Origin: Spirochaetota bacterium
Lineage (GTDB): Bacteria > Spirochaetota > Spirochaetia > Treponematales > UBA12059
Assembly (NCBI GenBank): GCA_026398615.1
Contig: JAPLSN010000012.1
Location: 79,122-143,121 of the forward strand
DNA: 64,000 bases
Direction: 5' to 3'
Under the pieces are notes generated by a model. It saw only the letters and a list, made by a program, of their open reading frames with translations. It ran no database searches and had not been told where the DNA came from. Of this stretch, positions 54,049 through 63,799 are shown piece by piece (position 1 is the stretch's first letter; every line of letters begins with the position of its first letter). Both the position numbers and the translations under genes were made by a program.

Positions 54049-54175
54049 GATCGTCGCCTCCTGTCGGGGATGGCTGCCGGAAAATTCATGCAACCCGTAC
54101 TTGCGGCGCGGGCTGCATCTGTTGACGGCGGGCGAACTCATTCCCGCCCACGACGCGGCCTCCCGGGGCCGCCGG

Positions 54176-54502
54176 CTACTTGAGGGCGTTCAGAAACACG
54201 AGCAGCTGGTTGGAGCCTCCGCGGCCGTTCACGACGATGTCGATCTTGCCGTTCCCGTCGATGTCCGTCAAGAGGACGTCGCATTCGGCGGACGCGTCGG
54301 ATTCGGCCATCATCTTCGCGTCGTTGGTGCCGATCCCGTTCTTCGCCTTCGACAGGTCGACGAGGACCAGCTTGCCCGAGTCGTTGCGGTACACGAACAG
54401 GGAGCGGTTGCCCGAGTTGCCCGCGAGGACGAGGTCGAGGTCGCCGTCGGAGGTTCCTGCAGTCTGATGACGGGTCCGGGTGAATTCCGGTTCCCGCGGC
54501 AA
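54176..54502 (-). pseudogene. C-terminal fragment of an FG-GAP/VCBS repeat protein
   Basis: About 90 residues with two FG-GAP-like repeats: DGDLDLVLAGNSGNRSLFVY and LLTDIDGNGKIDIVVNG, whose Asp-rich loops bind calcium. No signal peptide and no long upstream frame are present; sequence before DGDLD is not protein-like. It is best read as the tail of a lost surface protein, with stop TAG at 54176-54178. Confidence 0.65.
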
Positions 54503-54553
54503 GCGGATGCAAACCGGCTGGCGACGGCCTGCGCCCGGCGACCCCCGGTCCGC

Positions 54554-56227
54554 TCAGGCCGCCATGTCGCGCAGGGCGTTCGAAACCGCGTAGGCGTGGT
54601 CGCCTATCTTTTCGATGTGGCGGATGATGTCCAGGAACAGGAGCTCCGTCTTCACTTCGGCCCCGGCCTGCAGGCGTTTTCGCGCCGCTTTTTTCAGCTG
54701 GCTCTTGAACTCGTCGATCCTGTCTTCGAAGCCGGAGGCGAGCGCGAGCCCGTCGGCGGTGATGGGTTCGTTGACATGGTCCCTGGCGAACGCGAGCGCT
54801 TCGGTGACGAGCGCGGTGTATGAAGCCAGTTCGTCGATGGATTTCCTGTCGAGCTTCTGGACCCTCGTCTTGCCGCGTTCGAGCAGGATGGCGAGCCGGA
54901 AGCAGTCGTCGGTGACGCTTTCGAGTTCGACCGTCATGCGCATCATGGCGCCGATCTGCTCCTGGCCCCCGGCGCTCGGGTTCTGGCGCTGGCATTCGAA
55001 CAGGAAGCTTGAAAGTTCGTCGCGCATCTGGTCCGCGTAGCCTTCCATGGCCTTGAATTCCTCGAGCTCGGCAGTCCAGTCCTTCGGCGGCGCCGACAGC
55101 AGGCCGACGAAGCGGCCGAACATCGTGGAGGAGAGGTTCGCCATGGCGGACATTTCCTTCCGCGCGTACACGAGGTTGATGTCCGGGTTGGCGCTGAGCG
55201 TCCGCACGGCATACGCTAGGCTGAAGGGTTTTTCCTTTTCGGGCTTGCCGCGGATGATCCACGAGACGAGCTTCGCGTAGGGCTTGATGAACGGGAACAG
55301 CAGCGACGTGTTCGCGGCGTTGAAGACCGTGTGCGTCATCGCGATGTGCACGCCGACCGTCGCCGGCGTGACGGCGCCGGGCACGATCCAGTCGACGAAC
55401 AGCAGGAAGGGTTCGAAGAGGAGCACGACCCAGATGGACCCGAGCACGTTGAACAGGATGTGCGACCAGGCCGCCCGCTTGGCTGCGGTGTTGCCGCCGA
55501 CCGAAACGAGGAAGGAATCTATGGTGGTGCCGATGTTCGCGCCGACGACGAGGGCGGCCGCCATGCGGAAGTCGATGAAGTCCTTCGCCGCGAGGCCGAT
55601 GACGATGGCCATCGTGGCGCTGGAAGCGTGGATGAGCATCGTGAAGACCGATCCGACGAGGACGCAGAGCACGACGGTGATCCACCCCATCCCGGCGAAA
55701 TCCTTGAGGAACATGAGGGTTCCGGCGTTGGGGTCGGGAATCGTGGTAGAGAGGAAATCGAGTCCGAGGAAGATGAACGCGAAGCCCATGAGCATCTGTC
55801 CGTAGCTCCGGAAGGCGACCGAGCGCTTTTTCATGAGGGTCATGAAGAATCCGACGCCGAAGAACGGGACGGCGAGCAGGATGATGCTGTATTTCCCGAT
55901 GCCGGCGGCGGCGATGATCCAGCCGGTCAGCGTGGTTCCGATGTTGGAGCCCATGATGACGCCGATCGCCTGCACGAGGGTCAGGAGCCCCGCGTTGACG
56001 AAGGATACGACCATGACGGTGGCCGCGGAGGAAGACTGCAGCAGGATCGTGACGATGATGCCGGTAAGGATGGCGAACACGCTGTTCCTGGTCATGAAAT
56101 TGACGGTTTTCTGCAGCCTGGCGCCGGCGGCGCGCTGGATGCCCTCGCTCGCGATGTCCATGCCGTACATGAACATCGCGAGGGCGCCCGCGAGTTTGAA
56201 GCAGATGAAGACGATGTGCAGCACCAT
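54554..56227 (-). CDS. Na/Pi cotransporter with PhoU-like domain
   Basis: An inner-membrane transporter of the NptA/PNaS family, 557 residues. Two inverted-repeat halves each contain the QSSS-type signature: ILLQSSSAATVMVVSFVNAG and the related HASSATMAIVIGLAA. About nine membrane helices occupy residues 1-330. The C-terminal 200 residues are PhoU-like helices (HIEKIGDHAYAVSNALRD). GAGGAGGG precedes ATG 56227. It probably imports phosphate with sodium. Not part of a pst cluster here. Confidence 0.93.
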   Translation of the reverse strand: MVLHIVFICFKLAGALAMFMYGMDIASEGIQRAAGARLQKTVNFMTRNSVFAILTGIIVTILLQSSSAATVMVVSFVNAGLLTLVQAIGVIMGSNIGTTLTGWIIAAAGIGKYSIILLAVPFFGVGFFMTLMKKRSVAFRSYGQMLMGFAFIFLGLDFLSTTIPDPNAGTLMFLKDFAGMGWITVVLCVLVGSVFTMLIHASSATMAIVIGLAAKDFIDFRMAAALVVGANIGTTIDSFLVSVGGNTAAKRAAWSHILFNVLGSIWVVLLFEPFLLFVDWIVPGAVTPATVGVHIAMTHTVFNAANTSLLFPFIKPYAKLVSWIIRGKPEKEKPFSLAYAVRTLSANPDINLVYARKEMSAMANLSSTMFGRFVGLLSAPPKDWTAELEEFKAMEGYADQMRDELSSFLFECQRQNPSAGGQEQIGAMMRMTVELESVTDDCFRLAILLERGKTRVQKLDRKSIDELASYTALVTEALAFARDHVNEPITADGLALASGFEDRIDEFKSQLKKAARKRLQAGAEVKTELLFLDIIRHIEKIGDHAYAVSNALRDMAA

Positions 56228-56432
56228 GCGTTTCCCTCCTCGTCCTTCGGATGGCCGTATTCTAGTAAAAAGATGCTGTCTCGGACACCATGAAAAGGGC
56301 GATTTTCACGATTTTCCGACGGAATCCCGACACCCGGGCTCCACGTTCGCCAGGGTTCCAATCTGCGCGGACATGGGCTATACTTGGATCCGAACTGGCT
56401 GAAATCGTGACGATGATGGAGTTTCCAGGGCG

Positions 56433-57428
56433 ATGTGTGATCCCGATTGCCTTGCCGTCGCAAGGCTTGTCTGTGAAAAGATACCCCTCCTGGGCCTTTA
56501 CGCGGGATGCCACCGCGTACTGCGGAAGCGCATGCCGGCCGAAAACATGTTCATCGCGCTGGTTGAAGGTCCGGAAGGTCTCCGTTTTCCCTACTACTTC
56601 GATGTCCTTGAGCCGGAAAACCCGCTGCAACTCTTCGTGAAGGAAGGTTTGACCGCTTACGTCATCGATGCGGGCCGTCTCGTGTGGACCGGGAAGGATC
56701 CCGGGATCCTGGACCGGATCAAGTTCGTCGGCCCCCGGCCCGTGGATTGGGTCGGCATTCCGCTCAAGGACCGGAGAGGCGGCGTGTTCGGCATCCTCGC
56801 GGTGCAAACCTACGATCCCGGATCCTCGTACTCCGCGGACGACGTCGAATTCATCGAATTCACGGCGCTGCAGATCTCGCTGGCGGTCCAGCTCCACTTT
56901 TATGACCGCGACCGCGCGATCACGAAGATAATTGCGCTCGTCGACGAATCGACGGACATACAGGATCTCTATCCCCGCATCCATGAAATCGCGATGGACC
57001 TCATTCCCGTCGCCGAAAGGAACTTCATCATCGCCCGCATCGACAGGAATGCCGGCGTGTTCCGACCCGTGTACTGGCGGGACGAGAAAGACGACTACGA
57101 AGCGATGCATTGGCCTTTGAACGAGGGATTCAGCGGCTACATCTGCGGGGTGACCGGGATGTCGTTCATCTACGAGAACGGGATGAAATCCATCCCCCCG
57201 GGGATCATCCCCATCGGCGCCCCGCCGACCTACTGGCTCGGGGCGCCCTTGCGCGGAGGCGGGGAAATCATCGGCGTCGTCGTCATACAGACCTACGATC
57301 CGTCGGAACCGATCACCAGGGAAGACGAGAACATCCTCAACAGCCTCTGTCCCCATATCGCCCAAGCCATCGAGCGCACGGAATTCTTCGAAAAGATGCA
57401 CAAGGGCGGACTCCTGAAACCGACGTGA
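56433..57428 (+). CDS. Protein with two GAF domains
   Basis: A 331-residue cytoplasmic sensor. Two GAF domains lie at about 20-160 and 175-325; in each, the end reads GIPLKDRRGGVFGILAVQTY or GAPLRGGGEIIGVVVIQTY followed by DPxxx and a helix. No output domain is attached, so it may act with a separate kinase; a decayed kinase remnant lies downstream. TATACT occurs about 55 bases upstream (56373-56378). Divergent from the phosphate transporter. Confidence 0.85.
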   Translation: MCDPDCLAVARLVCEKIPLLGLYAGCHRVLRKRMPAENMFIALVEGPEGLRFPYYFDVLEPENPLQLFVKEGLTAYVIDAGRLVWTGKDPGILDRIKFVGPRPVDWVGIPLKDRRGGVFGILAVQTYDPGSSYSADDVEFIEFTALQISLAVQLHFYDRDRAITKIIALVDESTDIQDLYPRIHEIAMDLIPVAERNFIIARIDRNAGVFRPVYWRDEKDDYEAMHWPLNEGFSGYICGVTGMSFIYENGMKSIPPGIIPIGAPPTYWLGAPLRGGGEIIGVVVIQTYDPSEPITREDENILNSLCPHIAQAIERTEFFEKMHKGGLLKPT

Positions 57429-57430
57429 CG

Positions 57431-57465
57431 GCCGCCTTTCCGCGGGCAGGGCGGCGTTTCGTTTT
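57431..57465 (+). terminator. Terminator of the GAF gene
   Basis: GCCGCC...GGCGGC hairpin with inner CCGCGG, followed by GTTTCGTTTTC. Confidence 0.7.
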
Positions 57466-57754
57466 CATGGGAAGACAGGAACGGGGGAACGAGATCAGGA
57501 ATACCTTCGCCGGCTTCTGGCTGTCCCGCGCCGCCTTCTGGCACTTGGCTCCCGACGCCGCCTCGGTCCAGCGCAGGTACAAGGCCTTCTCATGGTGCTG
57601 GACGGTCTTTCCCTCGCCGGGATGGTCGGGTCGCTTTCGTTCATCCGCCTCGGGATCGCTAACGGCAGCTGGACGACGCCCTCGGGCGGGTGGCCGATTT
57701 CGCGGCGCGGTCCCTCGATCCTTCGGTTTCCTTGAGCGTTCCCGCGGCGAAAAG

Positions 57755-57993
57755 CGCGGCGGATCCATCACCCTCACCCTGGAACCCTTCTACACCACCA
57801 AGCACACCGAAAACGCGAGCGGGCTGGGCCTGGCCATGGTCCAGCCCATCGCGCGGCAGCACGGCGATTTCGTGGACCTTCGCTCGGAGCCGAGAACGGG
57901 TTCGTTTTCCTGGCGAAGCCCTTCACGGTGAAGGATCTGGGCGAAGCTTTCGTCCGGGCGGCGCTGCTCGAACGGCGCGCGGGGACGGCATGA
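57755..57993 (+). pseudogene. Remnant of a hybrid histidine kinase
   Basis: The segment SITLTLEPFYTTKHTENASG then LGLAMVQPIARQHGDFVDL is the F and G2 boxes of a histidine-kinase ATPase domain. The last part, FLAKPFTVKDLGEAFVRAAL in another frame, is a kinase or receiver tail ending TGA 57991. The N-terminal input, H-box and N-box are missing. The 590-base stretch 57429-58015 otherwise shows only broken coding-like sequence. Confidence 0.7.
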
Positions 57994-58015
57994 CGGGCGC
58001 GGACCGTCCCCGCCC

Positions 58016-59401
58016 TCAGCGTGGCGATTCGCGCACGACGAGGATCTGGAGGTCGCAGACGTTCGTGTTGGTCGGGCCGGTTTTCAGATGGAAGCCGATC
58101 CGGTCGAAGTAATCGTATGAATCGTTCCGGTCCAGGTATGCGCGCGCGCTCATGCCCGCTTCCGCGGCCTTGTCGAGCGCTTCGCGGCACGCAAAGGCGC
58201 CGGCCGCGTCGGTCGGTCCGTCGTTGCCGTCGGTGCCGGCCGACAGGAGGCAGAGCCCGTCGATGCGCTCCGGTTCGTCCTCGAAGCGCGCGAGGAAGGC
58301 CAGGGCCAGTTCCTGGTTTCTCCCACCCTTTCCCGAACCCCTGAGCTTGACGGTCGTCTCCCCGCCGCAGATGACGCAAGCCGGCGCGCGCAGCGGCATC
58401 TCCCGCTCCCGTATGTCTTCCCCGATGGCCGCGAGGAAACCGGCGGCTTCCCTCGCTTCGCCTTCGAGCCCCGAGGTGAGGGCGAGGCAGGCATACCCCA
58501 GGCTTTCCGCGCATGAACGCGCCGCCAGCACCGCCTGGTGGTTGCTTCCGATGATGACGTTGCGTGTCCGCGAAAAGACCGGGTCGCCCGGCTTCGGGCT
58601 GTCAGGGACGTCGCCCGCCGCTCCCGCCTCGAGGAGGGTCCGGACGCGATCGGGGACAAGGTCCAGGATCGCATGACGCGCGAGGACATGGAGGGCGTCG
58701 GCATACGTCGTCGGGTCCGGGGCGGTGATCCCAGAGGCGATGGAACCGGGATCGTCGCCGATGACGTCCGAGAGGATGAGGTTGAGGACCGTCGCGGGGA
58801 AGAAGGCAGCCGCGAGCCTGCCGCCTTTTATGGCCGAGAGGTGCTTCCGGACGCAGTTGACCTCGCGGATGCCCGCGCCGCAGGCCAGGAGGAGGCGGGT
58901 CGTCTCGCGCTTGTCCACGAGGTTCGGGGAGCGGCCCGGTTCGGGCGATATCGCGGGAGCGCAGAGCAGGGCGGATCCCCCGCCCGACGTGAGGCCGATC
59001 GCCAGCGTCCTTTCGTCCGCGTCCTTTCCCAGGGCGAGCAGCGCGCGGGCCGCGTCGACACTCGATCCGTCGGGGACCGGGTGCGAGGCTTCCGCGAGGC
59101 GTATCCGCGACAGCGATTCGGCATGCCCGGCCTTCACGACGACGAGCCCGCCCGAGAGTCTGTCCCCAAGCGCGGCTTCCAGGCCCAGGGCCATGCGCGC
59201 GCTCGCCTTGCCGGCGCCGAACGCCACGATCCGGTCGAAGATCCCGAGATCGATGTCAAGCGATTCGAGCTCGGTGCGGACGCGCAGGATGTCACCGTCG
59301 GCGGTGATTGCCTCCAGAATCATGGGGACGGGGTCGACCCGCGAAAGCCCCGCCCGGAAGATGGCCTGTGCGTCCCCGCGCGCGCTGCGACCGGGCGTCA
59401 C
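58016..59401 (-). CDS. Glycerate 2-kinase (MOFRL family)
   Basis: Phosphorylates D-glycerate to 2-phosphoglycerate with ATP. The N-terminal DUF4147 half has FGAGKASARMALGLEA, SGGLVVVKAGHA and SGGGSALL. The MOFRL C-terminal half has SSGLEGEAREAAGF-like TSGLEGEAREAAGFLAA, GETTVKLRGSGKGGRNQELA and AGTDGNDGPTDAAGA. At 461 residues it is complete. The GTG/ATG context lacks a strong Shine-Dalgarno. Alone in its transcript, convergent to the kinase remnant. Confidence 0.94.
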   Translation of the reverse strand: MTPGRSARGDAQAIFRAGLSRVDPVPMILEAITADGDILRVRTELESLDIDLGIFDRIVAFGAGKASARMALGLEAALGDRLSGGLVVVKAGHAESLSRIRLAEASHPVPDGSSVDAARALLALGKDADERTLAIGLTSGGGSALLCAPAISPEPGRSPNLVDKRETTRLLLACGAGIREVNCVRKHLSAIKGGRLAAAFFPATVLNLILSDVIGDDPGSIASGITAPDPTTYADALHVLARHAILDLVPDRVRTLLEAGAAGDVPDSPKPGDPVFSRTRNVIIGSNHQAVLAARSCAESLGYACLALTSGLEGEAREAAGFLAAIGEDIREREMPLRAPACVICGGETTVKLRGSGKGGRNQELALAFLARFEDEPERIDGLCLLSAGTDGNDGPTDAAGAFACREALDKAAEAGMSARAYLDRNDSYDYFDRIGFHLKTGPTNTNVCDLQILVVRESPR

Positions 59402-59620
59402 GGGGCCGTCCCCGCCATTCCCCGCCCGTATATGGTGGTGCCTGTCATGCGGGAACAGTAGGATGAAAAAGGCCTGTCAGTCCACCAGTACGCCCCGATC
59501 GCCGCGGGGCGGATGTCGGCCGTTCCATGACGTTGCGCGATCCGAGACAAGCTTCCGGAATGGGGGTATACTTCGCGGATACGGGCGCGCGGCCGGACGG
59601 GCGGCGCGAAGGAGCATGGA

Positions 59621-60112
59621 ATGGGAAAGATACTCGTCGCCTACGCGACACAGACCGGGTCCACCGCGGAGGTGGCCCGCGAGATAGCCAGGATCCTGGA
59701 GGGAAAGGGACGGGATACGGAGGTCCTGCCGATCGCCGAGGTCAAAAGCCTCGATGGATACTCGGGCGTCGTCGTCGGGGCGCCGGTCCAGGGCATGCGC
59801 TGGAAGACGGAAGCGGAAGCCTTCGTCGGGAAGCACCGCGACGCCTTGAGCCGCGTCCCTACGGCCTTTTTCCTGCTGTCGGCGGCCCTGACCGGCGGCA
59901 GACCGTTCTGGCGCAAGAAAGTCCTTTCCAGCCTGGACGCCGCGAGCGCCGGGATCCATCCCGTGAAGACCGGGTTTTTCGCGGGCAGGATGGCGAGCGA
60001 ACCTCCCCTCATCCTGCGCCTGGTGTTCGGCATCAAGAAGGGAACTCCCAAGGACGGTCGGGACTGGGATGCCATACGCGCCTGGGCCGGGGAACTGTCC
60101 GGCAGTTTCTGA
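59621..60112 (+). CDS. Flavodoxin-domain protein
   Basis: A 163-residue FMN-binding flavodoxin-like protein of the HemG/flavodoxin_5 kind. The FMN phosphate loop is YATQTGSTAEVAREIA at the N-terminus. VVVGAPVQGMRWKTEAEAF supplies the isoalloxazine side, and TAFFLLSAALTGG follows. GGAG seven bases upstream fixes ATG 59621. Electron partner unknown. Confidence 0.9.
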   Translation: MGKILVAYATQTGSTAEVAREIARILEGKGRDTEVLPIAEVKSLDGYSGVVVGAPVQGMRWKTEAEAFVGKHRDALSRVPTAFFLLSAALTGGRPFWRKKVLSSLDAASAGIHPVKTGFFAGRMASEPPLILRLVFGIKKGTPKDGRDWDAIRAWAGELSGSF

Positions 60113-60257
60113 GCGAAGCGGGCGGGCTCGGCGGGCCGCTTCGTGCGTCCCTGCCGGCTCGAGCCGCATATTCCGCCAATAAAACCCGGCAATATCATCC
60201 CGAATGCCCTATGCTTCTCCTGTCCGGCCGGGAAGAATTTCCGGGAAGGGGCGCAGC

Positions 60258-63200
60258 ATGGGTTTCAAGGCGTATGTCCGGTATCCCTGCATCCACGGCG
60301 ACGACATCGTGTTCACCGCCGAGGACGATCTCTGGCGTGTGCCCTCATGCGGCGGCCGCGCCGAGCGGCTCACGGCCACCGCGGGCATCGCCACCCGGGC
60401 GGCTTTTTCACCCGGCGGCGAACGGATCGCGTACGTGGACCAGGACGAGGGCCATGCCGAAGTCTACGTCATGGACCCCGACGGCGGCGCGGCAAAACGC
60501 CTCACCTGGGACGCCGCGAGGGCCCAGGTCGCGGGGTGGACCCCTGACGGTTCCGACATCGTCTACTCGAGCTCACGGGGACAGTCCCTATCCTGGATGC
60601 GGGCGCTCCACGCCGTGGCGGCGGAAGGTGGCGAACCCCAGCTTTTACCCTGGGGCGCAGCCAACGGCATCGCGTACGGGCCGGACGGTGCTCTCGTGGT
60701 CGCCAGGAATCAGCGCGATCCGGTGTGGTGGAAACGCTACCGGGGCGGCACGGCGGGATCCTTCTGGATCGACCGGAACGGCAGCGGCGGGTTCGAGCGC
60801 TTTCCCGATTTCGGCGGCAGCCTCGATTCGCCCTGCTGGATCGGCGGGCGGCTATTCTTCATCTCCGACCACGAGGGCGTCGGGGCCGTCTACTCCTGCG
60901 ACATTTCCGGCGCAGGCCTCCGGCGCCATTGCCCGCTCGGGACGTACTACGCCCGGAACCTGAAGTGCGACGGCCGCCGCCTCGTGTGGCACGCGGGCGG
61001 CGACCTGTTCCTCCTCGATCCCGACTCGGACGGACCCCGGCGCGTCGACGCGGAACTTCCCGGCGTGCGGGGACAGCGAGCGCGCCGTTTCGCCGCCGCG
61101 GGCCGCTTTCTCGATTCCTGGCGCCTCCATCCGGCGGGGCATATGGTCGCGGTCACGGACCGCGGCAAGGCCTTCACGATGGGGAACTGGGAGGGCGCGG
61201 TCGTCCAGCATGGGGAAGCCGACGGCGTCCGCTACCGTCAGCTCTGCTGGCTTCCGGACGGACGGCGCCTCGCGGCCGTCCGCGATGACGGCGGCGAGCC
61301 GGGGCTCGTGGTCTTCGACCCGCAGGACGGGTCGGAACGCCGGATCGACGGCCCCGACATCGGCCACGTCGTCGGGATGGCCGCCTCTCCGAAAGACGAC
61401 AGGCTCCTCGTCGCGAACCATCGTTCCGAGATCATCATCGTGGAACTCCCTTCCGGCTCTTCGCGCGTCGTCGACCGGAGCGAATACGGTTCGATCGACG
61501 ACGAAATCACGGCGAGGGGTATCGCGTGGTCCCCGGATGGCCGATGGGCCGCGTATTCCTTCGCGATCAGCCCCTGGCAGTCGGTCATCAAGGTCGCCGA
61601 CGCCGAAAGCGGCGGGAAATGGCAGGTGACGGACGCCGTCATGCGCGATACCGCGCCCGCCTTCGACCCCGGGGGACGCTACCTCTATTTCATCGGAGCG
61701 CGCTGCTTCGACCCCGTCTTCGACGCCCAGGCTTTCGATTTCGGCTTTCCCAAGGGGACGAAGCCTTATCTCGTCGCGTTGCGCGCCGACATCGTTTCGC
61801 CCTTCGCTTCCGGACCCGAAGCGGACAAGGACGACGCGGCGGAAGGGAAGGATGAGGGGAAGGACAAGGAATCGAAAGACGTCGGAATCGATTTCGAGGG
61901 CATCGCGGACAGGATCGTCCCCTTCCCCGTGCCCGAGGGGCGCTACTTCCGCGTCGGGGGACTTCCCGGGGGGGCCGTTTTCGCCTCGTGCCCGGTCGAA
62001 GGCAGCCGCGATCTCGACATCTTCGAAACGGCACCGCAGGCCAAGGCCGTCCTCGAGCGCTGGGATTTCAGGCTCCGCAAGCGCGAGACTCTCGCAGAGG
62101 GAATCGGCGACTTCGGTCTTGATCCCGGGGGAAGGCACATCCTTTATCGGGCCGGCGAACGACTGCGAGTCATGAAGTCGGGCGCGCCCGCGCCGGAAGG
62201 CGGCAAGGCGGCTGCAGGCGACGAGCCCGGGCGGGAATCCGGGTGGATCGACCTCGGGCGCGTGAAGGTGTCGGTCAAGCCGGAACTCGAATGGCGGCAG
62301 ATGTTCGCCGAGGCGTGGCGACTCCAGCGCGAGCAGTTCTGGGTCGAGGACATGTCGGGCGTGAACTGGAAGGCAATGTACGAGCGCTATGTCCCGCTCG
62401 TGGATCGGTTGGCGTCACGCGCCGAGCTCTCCGACCTGATCTGGGAACTCCAGGGCGAACTCGGAACCTCCCATGCCTACGAGCTCGGCGGCGACTACCG
62501 GGCGACACCGGACTGCAGGCAGGGCTTCCTCGGCGTCGACTGGGCTCTGGGATTGCCCCAGGGTCCGTATCTGGTCGCGCGCGTCATCCGTGGCGATCCC
62601 TGGGATCCGGATGCAAGCTCGCCCTTCCTGGTGCCGGGGGCAGGAATCCGCGCCGGCGACTGGGTCCTCGCCATCAACGGCCAGCAACTGTCGTCCGAAC
62701 GGGGGCCCCAGGAACTCCTCGCCGACCAGGGCGGCCGGGAAGTCGAAGTGCTCGTGAAGCCGGCCGGGGGAGGCGAGGCGCGCACGGTCACCGTGCGGGC
62801 GCTGACCGGCGAATACAAGGCGCGGTACCGCGACTGGGTCGAAGCCAACCGGCGAAAGGTTCATGAGGCGACGAACGGCCGCATCGGCTACCTCCACGTC
62901 CCCGACATGACCGCCGAAGGTTTCGCGGAGTTCCACCGATACTACCCCCTGGAGTCCGATCGCGAAGGGCTCGTCGTAGACCTGCGCTGGAACGCCGGAG
63001 GCATGGTGTCGGGCCTGCTCCTCGAAAAACTCGCGCGGAAGCGCGTCGGTTACCGCTTTCCACGTCGCTCGCCGCCTGAATCCTACCCGGGCGACGCGCC
63101 CCGGGGACCCATGGTGGCCCTGGCGAACGAAAACGCTGGGTCCGACGGCGACATCTTCTGCCACTCGTTCAAGCTCATGGGACTCGGGCCGCTCGTCGGG

Positions 63201-63485
63201 AAACGCACCTGGGGAGGGGTCGTCGGATTCCTGCTTCATGGCACCCTGAGCGACGGAAGCCTGACCACCCAGCCGGAAAACTGTTTCTGGTTCAAGGATG
63301 TGAAATGGGGTCTCGAGAACCACGGCACCGATCCGGATATCGACGTCGACATCTCCCCCGGGGACTACGCGGCGGGCCTCGATCCCCAGCTCGATTGCGC
63401 GGTCGCCGAAGTGCTGCGGCTCGCGGATGAGTGGCCAGAGAAGGTGCCGGGGAGAGAGGGTGGGCCGAGGCTCGGGTATCCCTGA
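60258..63485 (+). CDS. Tricorn-like S41 protease
   Basis: A 1075-residue tricorn-type peptidase that trims peptides from larger proteases. Beta-propeller blades fill residues 1-650 (repeats such as RAAFSPGGERIAYVDQDEG, GIAWSPDGRWAAYSFA). An acidic linker at about 515-545 (KDDAAEGKDEGKDKESKD) is an insertion. The C-terminal half has the helical C1 domain, a PDZ domain (GAGIRAGDWVLAINGQQL) and the S41 catalytic domain. Catalytic His is in GTSHAYELGG and Ser in NENAGSDGDIFCHSF. No signal peptide, so cytoplasmic. Full length; ATG 60258 after GGAAGGGG. Confidence 0.94.
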   Translation: MGFKAYVRYPCIHGDDIVFTAEDDLWRVPSCGGRAERLTATAGIATRAAFSPGGERIAYVDQDEGHAEVYVMDPDGGAAKRLTWDAARAQVAGWTPDGSDIVYSSSRGQSLSWMRALHAVAAEGGEPQLLPWGAANGIAYGPDGALVVARNQRDPVWWKRYRGGTAGSFWIDRNGSGGFERFPDFGGSLDSPCWIGGRLFFISDHEGVGAVYSCDISGAGLRRHCPLGTYYARNLKCDGRRLVWHAGGDLFLLDPDSDGPRRVDAELPGVRGQRARRFAAAGRFLDSWRLHPAGHMVAVTDRGKAFTMGNWEGAVVQHGEADGVRYRQLCWLPDGRRLAAVRDDGGEPGLVVFDPQDGSERRIDGPDIGHVVGMAASPKDDRLLVANHRSEIIIVELPSGSSRVVDRSEYGSIDDEITARGIAWSPDGRWAAYSFAISPWQSVIKVADAESGGKWQVTDAVMRDTAPAFDPGGRYLYFIGARCFDPVFDAQAFDFGFPKGTKPYLVALRADIVSPFASGPEADKDDAAEGKDEGKDKESKDVGIDFEGIADRIVPFPVPEGRYFRVGGLPGGAVFASCPVEGSRDLDIFETAPQAKAVLERWDFRLRKRETLAEGIGDFGLDPGGRHILYRAGERLRVMKSGAPAPEGGKAAAGDEPGRESGWIDLGRVKVSVKPELEWRQMFAEAWRLQREQFWVEDMSGVNWKAMYERYVPLVDRLASRAELSDLIWELQGELGTSHAYELGGDYRATPDCRQGFLGVDWALGLPQGPYLVARVIRGDPWDPDASSPFLVPGAGIRAGDWVLAINGQQLSSERGPQELLADQGGREVEVLVKPAGGGEARTVTVRALTGEYKARYRDWVEANRRKVHEATNGRIGYLHVPDMTAEGFAEFHRYYPLESDREGLVVDLRWNAGGMVSGLLLEKLARKRVGYRFPRRSPPESYPGDAPRGPMVALANENAGSDGDIFCHSFKLMGLGPLVGKRTWGGVVGFLLHGTLSDGSLTTQPENCFWFKDVKWGLENHGTDPDIDVDISPGDYAAGLDPQLDCAVAEVLRLADEWPEKVPGREGGPRLGYP

Positions 63486-63616
63486 GGGGGAAACGAGCGT
63501 GAGTGCGGCGAAGGGCATTCCCATGGACCGTGCAGGACGGGTCGGTAGCCGGAGCGACGAACGCGAGCATGCGGCGAAGGGGCGGGCTCACGGGACGGGC
63601 CGGACGGGTCCTGGCG

Positions 63617-63657
63617 AAAAAAAACAGGGGTCGGCGGGGCGACCCCTGTTTTTTCTT
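63617..63657. terminator. Bidirectional intrinsic terminator
   Basis: AAAAAACAGGGGTCG and CGACCCCTGTTTTTT form a perfect stem around a short loop with A- and T-runs on both sides. Confidence 0.95.
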
Positions 63658-63799
63658 TGCCACCCGTCGTGACGACGGTTCGTGATCGAGCGGTGGCCGG
63701 GTTCCTACTCTGACACGCCGCGACGTTTCCGGGGTCGCAGGCTGTCGACTCTCGCGTGCGCCGCGGCCATCATCCCGGATTTCTTCCTCTGCGCGGGAC